Assembly (NCBI RefSeq): GCF_001613085.1
Contig: NZ_BDBR01000012.1
Coordinates: 1 to 64,000, forward strand
Direction of reading: 5' to 3'
DNA length: 64,000 nt
Source of the DNA: Nocardia salmonicida NBRC 13393
GTDB lineage: Bacteria; Actinomycetota; Actinomycetes; Mycobacteriales; Mycobacteriaceae
The position numbers and the translations under genes were made by a program. The notes beneath the pieces were generated by a model, which had not been told where the DNA came from, ran no database searches, and saw nothing but the letters and a program-made list of their open reading frames with translations. The first letter of the stretch is position 1, and the number at the start of each line of letters is the position of its first letter. Shown here one piece after another: positions 17,873 to 26,293 of this stretch.

Positions 17873-19165
17873 ATGACGATCGAGTCCGGTCTCGAGGACG
17901 ACGTCAGCCAGCTCGCCCAGCGAGTCGAACGTGCCCGGGGTCGCCTCGCCTACCAATTCGATCCAGCCCTCACCGACGCGCTCTCCGAAGACGAGCTGCG
18001 CGCCGAACGTGAACTCGCCGAACGCATCCGTGAACAGGATCGCGAGCAGCGCTGGAAGCACACCCAGGCGATGGCGTCCGCATCGGACCGCAGCCGACAG
18101 ACCACCGAAGCGATCGAGAAGGCCGACATGCGAGATCTGCTGCTCGCCAGGAAGGCGATGGCGTCCCAGCGTCGCGAATCGAGCCCACACGCGAAGCTCG
18201 CCTCGCTGTATCGGCACCGGTCGTGGTCGCTGAAGGCATTGGCCGGCGTGGTGGGCGCCGGCATGCTGTGGTCGGCGGTGAACGTGCAGCAGAACATCGC
18301 GCCCGGTGGGCCGAGTGATCCGCTGTTCTGGTTCAGCTATCTGCTCGAGGCGATGATCAGCGTGTGTCTGATCATCATCATGGTCGGCACGAACAAGGTC
18401 GCCGAGTGGGGCGTGATCGACAACCGGCGCCAGGTCGCCCTCGCCGAGCTTTCGCTGCTCGGCCTCACCGTCACCCTCAACACCTATCCCTACGTGCGTG
18501 ACGGGCGGTGGTACGACGTCGCCGTGCACGCGGTCGCGCCGGTGATGATCGGTGTCGCGCTCCTGATCCACGACGCGGTCAGCGCCCGCTACGGCTTGGC
18601 CATCACTCGGGCGACCAGCCAGGTCAGGGACCTGCCCGACCCGGCCGACAACCTCCTCGGCCGTCAGGCCACCGAGGGCGTCCGCCTCACCTACACCCCG
18701 CCGATGACGGGCATGGCTCGGGCGGAAACGGCCGCCGTCGCGGAAACGGCCGCCACCACCCCCGTCACCCGCGAACCCGCGTGGACGCCCACCGAGCCGA
18801 TCACCAACGGCAACGGCCGCCCGCCGGAGAAGCGCAAGCGCTTCGGCATCGGCAAACCGTCCTCCGCCGACAAGGCCACCGCCAAGAAATCCGCCCCCGC
18901 GCCCGTCGTGGCACCGGAGCCCCCCAAGGAACCGGTCAAGCCGGAGCCGGCCACCGACTCGGTCCCCGCCGCCCGCAAGAGCGCGATCTCCGATATCGAG
19001 GCCCGCGTCGAAAAGGCTTTCGCCGAAGCCAATTTCGGCTACGAGGCGATCGAGCCGACCAGCATCTACGACACCGGCCAGTTCCGGATCGCGGAGAGCC
19101 TGGAACAGGAACTCAACGACATGCGTGAAGCCCGTCGCCAAGCCCGCAAGGAGCGCGCGAACTAG
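17873..19165 (+). CDS. Hypothetical membrane protein with charged N- and C-terminal arms
   Basis: Not recognised. A 430-aa protein: residues 1-105 are highly charged and helical, possibly coiled coil (EDELRAERELAERIREQ); about 115-240 hold four likely transmembrane helices; the remaining 190 residues are a Pro/Ala/Lys-rich cytosolic arm ending in a charged helix (MREARRQARKERAN). The layout recalls transfer-associated DUF2637-like proteins, but no mobile-element genes are near. I start at ATG 17873 (MTIESGLEDD); an upstream in-frame ATG at 17807 could be used in a leaderless mRNA. A strong terminator follows. Confidence 0.65.
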   Translation: MTIESGLEDDVSQLAQRVERARGRLAYQFDPALTDALSEDELRAERELAERIREQDREQRWKHTQAMASASDRSRQTTEAIEKADMRDLLLARKAMASQRRESSPHAKLASLYRHRSWSLKALAGVVGAGMLWSAVNVQQNIAPGGPSDPLFWFSYLLEAMISVCLIIIMVGTNKVAEWGVIDNRRQVALAELSLLGLTVTLNTYPYVRDGRWYDVAVHAVAPVMIGVALLIHDAVSARYGLAITRATSQVRDLPDPADNLLGRQATEGVRLTYTPPMTGMARAETAAVAETAATTPVTREPAWTPTEPITNGNGRPPEKRKRFGIGKPSSADKATAKKSAPAPVVAPEPPKEPVKPEPATDSVPAARKSAISDIEARVEKAFAEANFGYEAIEPTSIYDTGQFRIAESLEQELNDMREARRQARKERAN

Positions 19166-19174
19166 CAGACGAGA

Positions 19175-19214
19175 CAAAGGCCGATACCCGCGAGTGAGCG
19201 GGTATCGGCCTTTG
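19175..19214. terminator. Strong bidirectional terminator
   Basis: A perfect 17-bp stem (CAAAGGCCGATACCCGC and complement) around the loop GAGTGA, flanked by AAA and TTT. It separates the convergent membrane-protein and TerD-AIM24 genes. Confidence 0.9.
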
Positions 19215-19226
19215 CTGTGTTCGGGG

Positions 19227-20681
19227 TCAGCCGAAGATGCTGCCGCCGGTGCCTGCCTGCTGGCCGCCGCCGGTGCCGCCGATGAGACCGCCCGGAGGCA
19301 GTTCGGACGGTTGGACGATGACGAAGCCGCGGCCGGAGAAGGCCAGGGTGCTCGCCTCGCCGGTGCTGCGGCCCATCAGACGGCCGAGGCCGAAGGAGTC
19401 GTTGCGCTTGATGCCGGTTTGCAGGCTGGACGACCACGCCACGGCGGCGTTGGGGTCGGCGTAGGTGGCCTGGTCGACGGTGAGGACGACGGGGCTGCCG
19501 TGGGTGGTGATGGCGATGCGGCCGCGCCCGGTGAAGACGCAGTTGAACAGGCCCGCGTTGGAGGCGTAGCCCGCCGCGCCCTGGACCCGGCCGATGTCGT
19601 AGCGCAGCGTGGAGTCGAAGGCGAGCACGTTGGCGCCGTTGATGGTGAGGCCGTCGGTGCCGTCGAGGTCGATGATGTGCACGTCGGCGGCGCTGTTGGC
19701 CAGGAACAGATCGCCTCGGCCGCTCACCTTCATCAGCGGCACGCCTTCGCCGGTGAGGTGCTGACGGATGGCGCGGCCGATGCCGCCGGAGCCGAGCGCT
19801 TCGAATTTCAGGTCACCCTGGTAGGCCACCATCGAGCCGGAACGCGCCATCACCTCCCCGTTCATGCCGACCTTCACCATCTTGCCGCCCTGCTTCTGGA
19901 TACCGAGGCCGTTGACCTCGGCATGCGAGGGGTCGAACAGATCGCTGTGCACGGGCTGGGCTCCTTGCTGAGAAGAGAACGAGGGTTGCGGCTGGTGCGC
20001 GGGCGGCGGGGCGAACTGGCCCGGAGCGCCGTGACCGGGGTAGGCAGGTGGGGGAGTGGCCGGCTGCGCGAACTGTCCCTGCTGAACGGGGTTGCCCTGG
20101 GTGTAGGTCGGCGGAGGCGCGGAGGGGTAGCCAGGTGGCTGACTCGGCGGTACCGGCGCACTCTGCGCGGCGGGAACTTCGGGCTCGTCGTCGAGATTCA
20201 CGCCGAAAGCCGAAGCGATACCGGCCAATCCGTCGTCATAGCCCTGCCCGATCGCCCGAACCTTCCACGCCCCGTTGCGCCGGTAGATCTCCACGCACAC
20301 CACACCGCTCTCGGTGGTGAGCCCCGAAATCGGGAAAGTCAGTGCGGTGGAGCCGGATTCGATGGTGGCGGTCAGGGCGCCGACCGAGGCGAAGGTCGTG
20401 GGCCCACGACCGTCCAGACTCGCGGTGACCACCACCTTGTCCACATCGGCGGGCAATGCCGAGGTCTGCACGCCCACCACGTCGGGCCCACCATTGCCGT
20501 GCCGGTACACCACGCCCGGTCCGGTGGGCTGATTGAAGAAGACGAAGTCGGCGTCGGAACGAACTCTGCCCGCGCTGTTCACCAGCAGCGCCGACACATC
20601 GACCGACGCCGAACTCGCCACGGTGATGGTCAATTGATCACCGGGCGCGGGCCGGTTCTCGCCGGGAGCGAGTGCGGTCAC
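19227..20681 (-). CDS. TerD-AIM24 fusion protein
   Basis: A 484-aa cytosolic protein. Residues about 1-175 are a TerD-type jelly-roll (RSDADFVFFNQP, YRRNGAWKVRAIGQGYDDGL), 180-270 a Pro/Gln-rich linker, and 275-470 an AIM24 domain (TRAP-like beta barrel; LFLANSAADVHIIDLDG, FNCVFTGRGRIAITTHG). The acidic calcium-binding positions of canonical TerD (DLDASA, GDGDDE) are mostly replaced (DVSALL, GNGGPDVV), so this copy probably does not bind calcium. The GTG start at 20681 has no clear ribosome-binding site; the frame stays open antisense to the amidase gene, which I disregard. Related to the Ter genes 11-17 kb downstream. Confidence 0.8.
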   Translation of the reverse strand: MTALAPGENRPAPGDQLTITVASSASVDVSALLVNSAGRVRSDADFVFFNQPTGPGVVYRHGNGGPDVVGVQTSALPADVDKVVVTASLDGRGPTTFASVGALTATIESGSTALTFPISGLTTESGVVCVEIYRRNGAWKVRAIGQGYDDGLAGIASAFGVNLDDEPEVPAAQSAPVPPSQPPGYPSAPPPTYTQGNPVQQGQFAQPATPPPAYPGHGAPGQFAPPPAHQPQPSFSSQQGAQPVHSDLFDPSHAEVNGLGIQKQGGKMVKVGMNGEVMARSGSMVAYQGDLKFEALGSGGIGRAIRQHLTGEGVPLMKVSGRGDLFLANSAADVHIIDLDGTDGLTINGANVLAFDSTLRYDIGRVQGAAGYASNAGLFNCVFTGRGRIAITTHGSPVVLTVDQATYADPNAAVAWSSSLQTGIKRNDSFGLGRLMGRSTGEASTLAFSGRGFVIVQPSELPPGGLIGGTGGGQQAGTGGSIFG

Positions 20682-20856
20682 GACACGATGCCCGAAGATC
20701 GGGTGATTTGTCCGATTCCCATGAGATCCACGATCTCGATAGTGCCGTGTATGTCGCCGCTTCGCCAGCGTCGACGCGCAAGGGGCCGATGCGTAGTGGA
20801 TTGCCGGGTCGATCGTTACTGCTGCGAATGGCCGTCGGCGGCGATACGCTGCGGCC

Positions 20857-22281
20857 ATGAGCTCCGCGGTCCATGGATTCACCGATGACGCACTCGGCAC
20901 ACACGACGCGGTCGGTGTCGCCGCGGCGTTGCGGGAGGGGGAGGTGAGTCGGGCGGAGGTGATCGACGCCGCGATCGCCAGGACCCGGCGGGTCGATCCG
21001 AGTTTGGACGCCGTGCAGATGACCTGTTTCGAGCGTGCGGCGTCGACCCCGGAAACCGCCGGCGTGTTCGCGGGCGTGCCCGCGTTCGTCAAGGACAACA
21101 CCGATATCGCGGGCCTGCCGAGTTGCCACGGCTCGGCCGCGTTCACCCCGCACCCGGCCACGGTGACCAGCGGTCCCGGAGCGCAGTTCCTGCATTCGGG
21201 CGTGATCGTGCTCGGTAAGTCGACGCTGCCGGAGTTCGGCCTCACCGCGAGTACCGAGTTCACCCATCGCGCGCCGACCCGCAATCCGTGGAATCCGGAG
21301 TACTCGGCGGGTGCGTCCTCTGGCGGATCGGCGGCGCTCGTCGCGGCGGGGGTGGTGCCGATCGCGCATGCCAACGACGGTGGCGGCTCTATCCGCATCC
21401 CCGCCGCGGCCAACGGTCTCGTCGGCCTGAAGACCACCCGCAATCGCCTGCTCGACCAGCCGGGCGCCCGCAAACTGCCGGTGCACCTGGTTGCCGAGGG
21501 CGTGCTCACCCGCTCGGTCCGCGACACCGCGCACTACCTGGCCGCCGTCGAACGATTCGACCCGACGTCGAACCTGACGCCGGTCGGGCTGGTCGAGGGG
21601 CCGAGTACGCGACGGTTGCGGATCGGTCTGATCACCGCCGATATCCTCGGCCGCCCGGTGCACGCCGACAACGGCGTCATCCTGGCATCCGCGGCGAAGG
21701 TGCTCGAAGGTCTCGGCCACGAGATCGTCGAGATGCGCCTCGACGTGGATCCGCGCTTCGTCGAGGACTTCAAGCAGTACTGGGCGGTGATGGCCGCGGC
21801 GATGGCGCTGTCGTTCCGGCTCGGGCATCGCGGGCACTTCGATCCGCGCAAGCTCGACCCGTTCACCACCGGTCTGATCGGGCTGGCCAAGCGCAATCCG
21901 CTCGGTGTGGTCGCGTCGACGTGGCGGTTGCGCGGGGGTGTCGCGGCCTACGACAAGCATTTCGCCGACATCGACGTAATGCTCACCCCGGTGCTGTCCC
22001 ATCCCGCGCCGCGCATCGGCGAACTCGCACCCGGCCAGCCGTTCGACGCGCTGTTCACCAAACTCGCCGACTACGTTGGCTTCACTCCGCTCAACAATGT
22101 CGGTGGGGGACCTGGCATTTCGCTGCCGCACGGGCTACTGCCGAGCGGTCTGCCCGGCTCGATCCAGTTCGCCGCTCGTCGTGGTGACGAGCGGACCCTG
22201 CTGGACCTGGCTTACCAACTGGAGGCGGCGAGCCCGTTCCCACGGATCGTCGATCGGGCCGCCGCCGCAGGTGCCGCCTGA
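20857..22281 (+). CDS. Amidase (amidase-signature family)
   Basis: A 474-aa amidohydrolase with the complete Ser-cisSer-Lys triad: Lys79 (FVKDN), cis-Ser154 in GASSGGSAA and nucleophile Ser178 in GGGSIRIPAAANGLVGLK. The spacing of 24 residues between the two serines matches the family. It is cytosolic. The substrate is open; family members hydrolyse aliphatic and aryl amides. The ATG at 20857 lacks a strong Shine-Dalgarno. Its TGA abuts the stop codon of the convergent small gene with no gap. Confidence 0.88.
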   Translation: MSSAVHGFTDDALGTHDAVGVAAALREGEVSRAEVIDAAIARTRRVDPSLDAVQMTCFERAASTPETAGVFAGVPAFVKDNTDIAGLPSCHGSAAFTPHPATVTSGPGAQFLHSGVIVLGKSTLPEFGLTASTEFTHRAPTRNPWNPEYSAGASSGGSAALVAAGVVPIAHANDGGGSIRIPAAANGLVGLKTTRNRLLDQPGARKLPVHLVAEGVLTRSVRDTAHYLAAVERFDPTSNLTPVGLVEGPSTRRLRIGLITADILGRPVHADNGVILASAAKVLEGLGHEIVEMRLDVDPRFVEDFKQYWAVMAAAMALSFRLGHRGHFDPRKLDPFTTGLIGLAKRNPLGVVASTWRLRGGVAAYDKHFADIDVMLTPVLSHPAPRIGELAPGQPFDALFTKLADYVGFTPLNNVGGGPGISLPHGLLPSGLPGSIQFAARRGDERTLLDLAYQLEAASPFPRIVDRAAAAGAA

Positions 22282-22515
22282 TCAGTTGTTGCGTACCGCG
22301 ACATTGATCGGGCGCAGCCGTCCCGGGCTGTCGGTGCCCGCGTCGAATGCCCAGTGCTCGCCGTCCCAGCCGGGGTAATCGGCACGCCAGCGATCGACGA
22401 GACGCGCGTCCTCCAGCGAGGCGACGACGCCGGCCGAGCCGGTGTACTGCAGCCGCTCGTATTTGTGCCGGGTGACAGTGTCGACGGTGGATGAAGCGGT
22501 GGCTAGGACTGACAT
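22282..22515 (-). CDS. Small hypothetical protein
   Basis: A 77-aa protein (MSVLATASSTVDTVTRHKYERLQ...). I accept it because GGAGGG lies 4-5 nt before the ATG and its composition is unlike an antisense shadow. It has no membrane segment or known motif, and a basic aromatic middle (RWRADYPGWDGEHWAF). It is convergent and abutting with the amidase gene. Function unknown. Confidence 0.6.
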   Translation of the reverse strand: MSVLATASSTVDTVTRHKYERLQYTGSAGVVASLEDARLVDRWRADYPGWDGEHWAFDAGTDSPGRLRPINVAVRNN

Positions 22516-22727
22516 TGACCCTCCGGGATCGGGGCGAACGATGACGTGACGAGTGCGCTACCCGAGCCGTCGGCCCGGGTGCTGCGGTGGCGCGTCACCG
22601 CTCGATCCGAGAGTATGCCGCTCGCCGTGACATCGCGCAGGTTTTGAAAATCCAGTTCTTCGGATTAATTGAGTACCCGATATGAAATCGTCGGGACGCG
22701 TCGATTGGTTACGGGGGTGGCGACTGT

Positions 22728-23177
22728 TCACCAGCTCGGGCGGACCCGTCCTGGGACGACGACACGGCGCAGTGCGGCGCCGACCTGGGTGAGAGTCGCG
22801 GCGCCGAGGGCGTCCGACCAGGTCTGGGTGAATTCGGCCAGCGCGGCGTCGGCGGCCCGGGTGCACGCCCAGCCGCGGTCGGTGAGGGTGATCAGGCGGG
22901 CGCGCGCGTCGCGTGGGTGTGGGTTGCGGTCGGCGTAGCCCTTGCTGACCAATTCGTCGACCAGCTGGCTGGCCGCCTGTTTGGTGACGCCGAGGTGCTC
23001 GGCGATCTCGCCGACCGTCGCGCCGTCGGGCGCCATGCGCACGAAGGCGAAGCCGTGCGTCGGCCGGATATCGGTGAACCCCGCGGCGGTGACCCCGGCG
23101 TGCACCGCCTGGGTCACCTCGGCCGCTGCCGCGAGCAGCAGGAGGGGGAGGTCTGCGTTCGCGGGCACGACAGTCAT
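22728..23177 (-). CDS. MarR-family transcriptional regulator
   Basis: A 149-aa winged-helix regulator. The helix-turn-helix is ATVGEIAEHLGVTKQAASQLVDELVSKGYADR (helices around residues 54-80) followed by the wing HPRDARARLITLTDRG. MarR proteins repress as dimers and respond to small phenolic or lipophilic ligands or to oxidation. I start at ATG 23177; there is an upstream in-frame codon at 23201. It is divergent from the cupin gene, with an operator-like palindrome between them, so autoregulation and control of the cupin gene are likely. Confidence 0.85.
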   Translation of the reverse strand: MTVVPANADLPLLLLAAAAEVTQAVHAGVTAAGFTDIRPTHGFAFVRMAPDGATVGEIAEHLGVTKQAASQLVDELVSKGYADRNPHPRDARARLITLTDRGWACTRAADAALAEFTQTWSDALGAATLTQVGAALRRVVVPGRVRPSW

Positions 23178-23205
23178 TCTGGCACTTGACACAATGGTCA
23201 ATCTA

Positions 23206-23223
23206 CTTGACTATATAGACAAG
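23206..23223. promoter_or_regulatory. Palindromic operator between MarR and cupin genes
   Basis: The 18-bp element CTTGACTATATAGACAAG is a near-perfect dyad (one mismatched pair). It lies in an AT-rich strip where further TTGAC and GGTCAA repeats occur, 25 bp before the cupin ATG. It is the natural binding site for the divergent MarR protein. Confidence 0.7.
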
Positions 23224-23247
23224 TTGCTTGACCTTATGGAGGTTCGA

Positions 23248-23622
23248 ATGCCGGTAATCCGTTCCGCCGACGCGCAGGTGCACGAGGTGCACAACGCTCG
23301 GTTCACGTCTTTGGTCCGTCCCGGCACCGGCAGTGCCGAACTGTGCGTCTGGCAGACGGAGGTCGCCGCCGATTCGGTCGGCGTGCCGCACCGCATCCTG
23401 GGGGAGGAGGCCTTCGTTCTGCTGTCGGGCGAGGTGACCATGACCATCGACGGTGAATCCGCGCCGATGAAACCGGGTGACGCGGCGGTCGCGCCCGCGG
23501 GCTCGGTGATCGCCCTCGCGAACTCGGCCGACGAGCCGGCCACGCTGGTGGTGTCCGTGCGCGTCGGCTTCGCGGCGGAACTCCCCGATGGCTCGACCTT
23601 CACCCCGCCCTGGGCATCCTGA
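23248..23622 (+). CDS. Small cupin-domain protein
   Basis: A 124-aa single-domain cupin (Cupin_2). The barrel motifs are visible: PHRILGEEAFVLLSGEVTM (motif 1, with only the first His of the usual HxH) and PGDAAVAPAGSVIALAN (motif 2). It may bind a metal or a small ligand; the enzymatic role is unknown. ATG 23248 has GGAGG 5 nt upstream. Controlled presumably by the divergent MarR regulator. Confidence 0.8.
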   Translation: MPVIRSADAQVHEVHNARFTSLVRPGTGSAELCVWQTEVAADSVGVPHRILGEEAFVLLSGEVTMTIDGESAPMKPGDAAVAPAGSVIALANSADEPATLVVSVRVGFAAELPDGSTFTPPWAS

Positions 23623-23653
23623 GCCGTCTTCGCGACTGTTTCAAGACCAGAAC

Positions 23654-23683
23654 TTGAAAGTTCGGTGACCCGAACAATATAAT
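23654..23683 (+). promoter_or_regulatory. SigA-type promoter of the manganese importer, leaderless
   Basis: TTGAAA (23654-23659) and a consensus TATAAT (23678-23683) are separated by 18 bp. The ATG of the substrate-binding protein is at 23690, 7 nt after the -10, so transcription probably begins at the A of the start codon and the mRNA is leaderless. No Shine-Dalgarno is present, which fits. Confidence 0.75.
23660..23675. promoter_or_regulatory. Operator inside the importer promoter spacer
   Basis: The inverted repeat GTTCGG-TGAC-CCGAAC (6-4-6) fills most of the spacer between -35 and -10. A repressor bound here would exclude RNA polymerase. A metal-responsive DtxR/MntR-type repressor is the expected ligand, by context only. 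Confidence 0.65.
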
Positions 23684-23689
23684 TCTGGA

Positions 23690-24628
23690 ATGAGGGTTGG
23701 GTTCTACCGTTCGCCGGTGCGACGCCGGGTGCTCGCGGCATGTGTTCTGAGTGTCATGGCGTTCGCGCTCACCGCCTGCGGTGGGATCACCTCCTCCGAC
23801 GACGACCGGAAGGTGGTCCTCACCACGTTCACGGTGCTCGCCGATATGGCTCGGAATGTGGCGGGCGAGCACCTGCGGGTGGAGTCCATAACCAAGGTCG
23901 GGGCCGAGATCCACGGTTACGAGCCGACCCCCGGCGATATCAAGAAGGCGGCCAAGGCCGACCTGATCCTGGACAACGGGCTCAACCTCGAGGCCTGGTT
24001 CAACCAGTTCGTCGCTGATCTCGATGTGCCGCACGCGGTGGTCAGCGAGGGGGTGGCGCCGATGGACATCAGCGAGGACGCCTACCGGGGCAAGCCCAAT
24101 CCGCACGCCTGGATGTCGCCGGTGAACGCGCAGATCTACGTGGACAACATGGTTCGCGCGTTCACCGATCTCGACCCCGAACACGCCGACGCCTACCGTG
24201 CCAACGGTGATGCCTACAAAACCCAGCTCGGCGCGGTACGCGACGAGCTCGTCGCGGCGGTGAACACCCTGCCCGCCGACCAGCGCGCCCTGGTCACCTG
24301 CGAGGGCGCGTTCTCCTACCTCGCTCGTGACGCGGGGCTGACCGAGAAGTACATCTGGCCGGTCAACGCCGAACAGCAGGCCACCCCGCAGCAGATCGGC
24401 TCGACCATCGACTTCGTCCGCCAGCGCCGTGTGCCCGCCGTGTTCTGTGAATCGACCGTGTCCGACGCGCCGATGCAACGCGTGGTCGAAGCCTCCGGCT
24501 CGCGGTTCGGCGGCGTCCTCTACGTCGACTCGCTCTCCGAAGCCGACGGCCCGGTGCCGACCTATCTGCAGCTGATCCGCCACGACGCCGACACCATCGC
24601 GGCCGCACTCGCCGGAGCGTCCAAATGA
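23690..24628 (+). CDS. mntA: Manganese-type ABC transporter substrate-binding lipoprotein
   Basis: A 312-aa cluster A-I solute-binding protein with a lipobox ending LTAC (Cys30). The metal ligands fall at His75 (EIHGYEPTPGD), His139 (NPHAWMSP), Glu205 (CEGAFSYL) and Asp280 (YVDSLS). The His-His-Glu-Asp set, and the numbering, match PsaA/MntC-type manganese proteins; zinc proteins of this cluster have a third His and a His-rich loop, which is absent here. It delivers the ion to the permease encoded downstream. The stop codon overlaps the next ATG (ATGA). Iron transport cannot be excluded. Confidence 0.9.
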   Translation: MRVGFYRSPVRRRVLAACVLSVMAFALTACGGITSSDDDRKVVLTTFTVLADMARNVAGEHLRVESITKVGAEIHGYEPTPGDIKKAAKADLILDNGLNLEAWFNQFVADLDVPHAVVSEGVAPMDISEDAYRGKPNPHAWMSPVNAQIYVDNMVRAFTDLDPEHADAYRANGDAYKTQLGAVRDELVAAVNTLPADQRALVTCEGAFSYLARDAGLTEKYIWPVNAEQQATPQQIGSTIDFVRQRRVPAVFCESTVSDAPMQRVVEASGSRFGGVLYVDSLSEADGPVPTYLQLIRHDADTIAAALAGASK

Positions 24629-25359
24629 CCGCACCGGTTGTCGAAATCCAGGACGTGACAGTCCATTACGGTGATGTGCTCGCGCTCGACAATGTCGAAC
24701 TCACCTTGAAATCGGGCCGGGTCTGCGGGCTGATCGGCATGAACGGCTCGGGTAAATCGACGCTGTTCAAGACCGTGATGGGTCTGGTGATGCCCGACCG
24801 AGGCCGGGTGCTGATCAACGGTCGCGCCCCGGCGGCCGCGCGCAAGGCGGGCAGTCTCGGATACGTGCCGCAGTCCGAGGACGTGGACTGGAGTTTTCCG
24901 CTGTCGGTGCGCGATGTGGTGATGACCGGGCGCTACGGGAAAATGGGGTTCACCCGCCGGGCGAGCAAGGCCGACCGCGCCGCCGTCGACGCGGCGCTGG
25001 CCCGCGTCGAGCTCACCGACCTGGCCGACCGGCAGATCGGTCAGCTCTCCGGTGGTCAGAAGAAGCGCACGTTCGTCGCCCGCGGCATCGCCCAGGAGGC
25101 GACGATCCTGCTGCTCGACGAGCCGTTCGCCGGTGTCGACAAGCGTTCCGAGGCGACCATCACCGCGCTGTTGCGTGAGCTGGCCGCGGACGGGGCCACG
25201 ATTCTGGTCTCCACCCACGATCTGCACGCGTTGCCCCAATTAGCCGACGAGGCAGTGCTTTTGAACCGCCGGGTGCTCGAACACGGCGACCCCGATGTGG
25301 TGTTGCGTCCGGAGAACCTGGCCAAGGCCTTCGGCCTGGATGTGGACGGAGACCGATGA
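24625..25359 (+). CDS. mntB: Manganese-type ABC transporter ATP-binding protein
   Basis: A 244-aa ABC ATPase with Walker A GMNGSGKST (38-46), Q-loop YVPQSEDVDW, signature LSGGQKKR, Walker B TILLLDEPF and the switch His in STHDLHAL. The DVDWSFP sequence after the Q-loop is typical of metal-ion importers of the Mn/Zn family. It energises uptake through the permease encoded next. Both ends overlap neighbouring genes by 4 bp, so the three subunits are translationally coupled. Confidence 0.93.
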   Translation: MTAPVVEIQDVTVHYGDVLALDNVELTLKSGRVCGLIGMNGSGKSTLFKTVMGLVMPDRGRVLINGRAPAAARKAGSLGYVPQSEDVDWSFPLSVRDVVMTGRYGKMGFTRRASKADRAAVDAALARVELTDLADRQIGQLSGGQKKRTFVARGIAQEATILLLDEPFAGVDKRSEATITALLRELAADGATILVSTHDLHALPQLADEAVLLNRRVLEHGDPDVVLRPENLAKAFGLDVDGDR

Positions 25360-26240
25360 GCCTCGAGGAATTCTTCATCGACCCGCTGCGCTACGAATTC
25401 ATGGTGCGCGCACTGGCCACCACCGTCACGGCGGCGGTGGTGTGCGCGGTGCTGTCGTGCTGGTTGGTGCTGATCGGCTGGTCGCTGATGGGTGACGCGG
25501 TGTCGCACGCGGTGCTGCCCGGGGTGGTGCTGGCCTATATCGTCGGCTGGCCGTTCGCCGTCGGCGCGGTGATCTTCGGGTTCCTCGCTGTCGCGTTGAT
25601 CGGGGTCGTCCGCGATACCAGTCGCGTGAAAGAAGACGCCGCGATCGGCATCGTGTTCACCACCTTGTTCGCGTTCGGCTTGGTGCTGGTGTCGGTGACG
25701 CCGAGCCAAACCGACTTGAACCACATCGTTTTCGGCAACCTGCTCGGCGTGAGCCGCGGTGAGATGGTCCAGATCATGATTCTGGCCGCCATCGTCCTAG
25801 TCGCCCTTGTCCTCAAACGGCGCGACTTCACCCTCTACGCCTTCGACGCCACCCACGCCCACGCCATCGGCCTCAACCCCCGCGTCCTCGGTACCGCTCT
25901 ACTCGCCCTGTTGGCGCTGACCTCGGTGGTCGCGCTGCAGGCTGTCGGCGTGGTCCTGGTGGTGGCCATGCTGATCATCCCCGGCGCCACCGCCTACCTG
26001 CTCACCGACCGTTTCTCCCGCATGCTCGTGATCGCCCCCACCGTGTCGGTGCTGTGCGCGGTGACCGGCCTCTACATCAGCTACCACCTCGATACCGCCG
26101 CGGGCGGCATGGTCGTGGTGACCCAGGGCGTCGCCTTCACCTTCGTCTACCTCTTCGCACCCCGCCACGGCGTGATCGGCCGCCGGATCACCGCCTCGCG
26201 CGCCCGCAAGTCGGTGACCACCATCGGGGTGGTCGACTAG
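25356..26240 (+). CDS. mntC: Manganese-type ABC transporter permease
   Basis: A 294-aa ABC-3 family permease with about eight transmembrane helices. Landmarks are GDAVSHAVLPGVVLAYI near the N-terminus, the VKEDAAIGIVFTTLFAFG loop and the helix VVALQAVGVVLVVAMLIIPGATAYLL, all characteristic of ZnuB/MntB-type permeases. Third gene of the operon; no second permease gene follows, so it probably works as a homodimer. Confidence 0.92.
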   Translation: MSLEEFFIDPLRYEFMVRALATTVTAAVVCAVLSCWLVLIGWSLMGDAVSHAVLPGVVLAYIVGWPFAVGAVIFGFLAVALIGVVRDTSRVKEDAAIGIVFTTLFAFGLVLVSVTPSQTDLNHIVFGNLLGVSRGEMVQIMILAAIVLVALVLKRRDFTLYAFDATHAHAIGLNPRVLGTALLALLALTSVVALQAVGVVLVVAMLIIPGATAYLLTDRFSRMLVIAPTVSVLCAVTGLYISYHLDTAAGGMVVVTQGVAFTFVYLFAPRHGVIGRRITASRARKSVTTIGVVD

Positions 26241-26293
26241 GGTCCCGACGGCATCCGACCGGGGTGTCGGTGTGTGCTGTCAGGATGTAGATC

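Noticed and set aside
17873..19165. Mobile-element transfer protein
   Set aside because: The helix layout recalls DUF2637-like transfer proteins, but there is no integrase, replication gene, repeat or attachment site nearby.
20682..21527. Upstream extension of the TerD-AIM24 reading frame
   Set aside because: It runs antisense through the amidase gene, and TerD similarity begins only near 20681.
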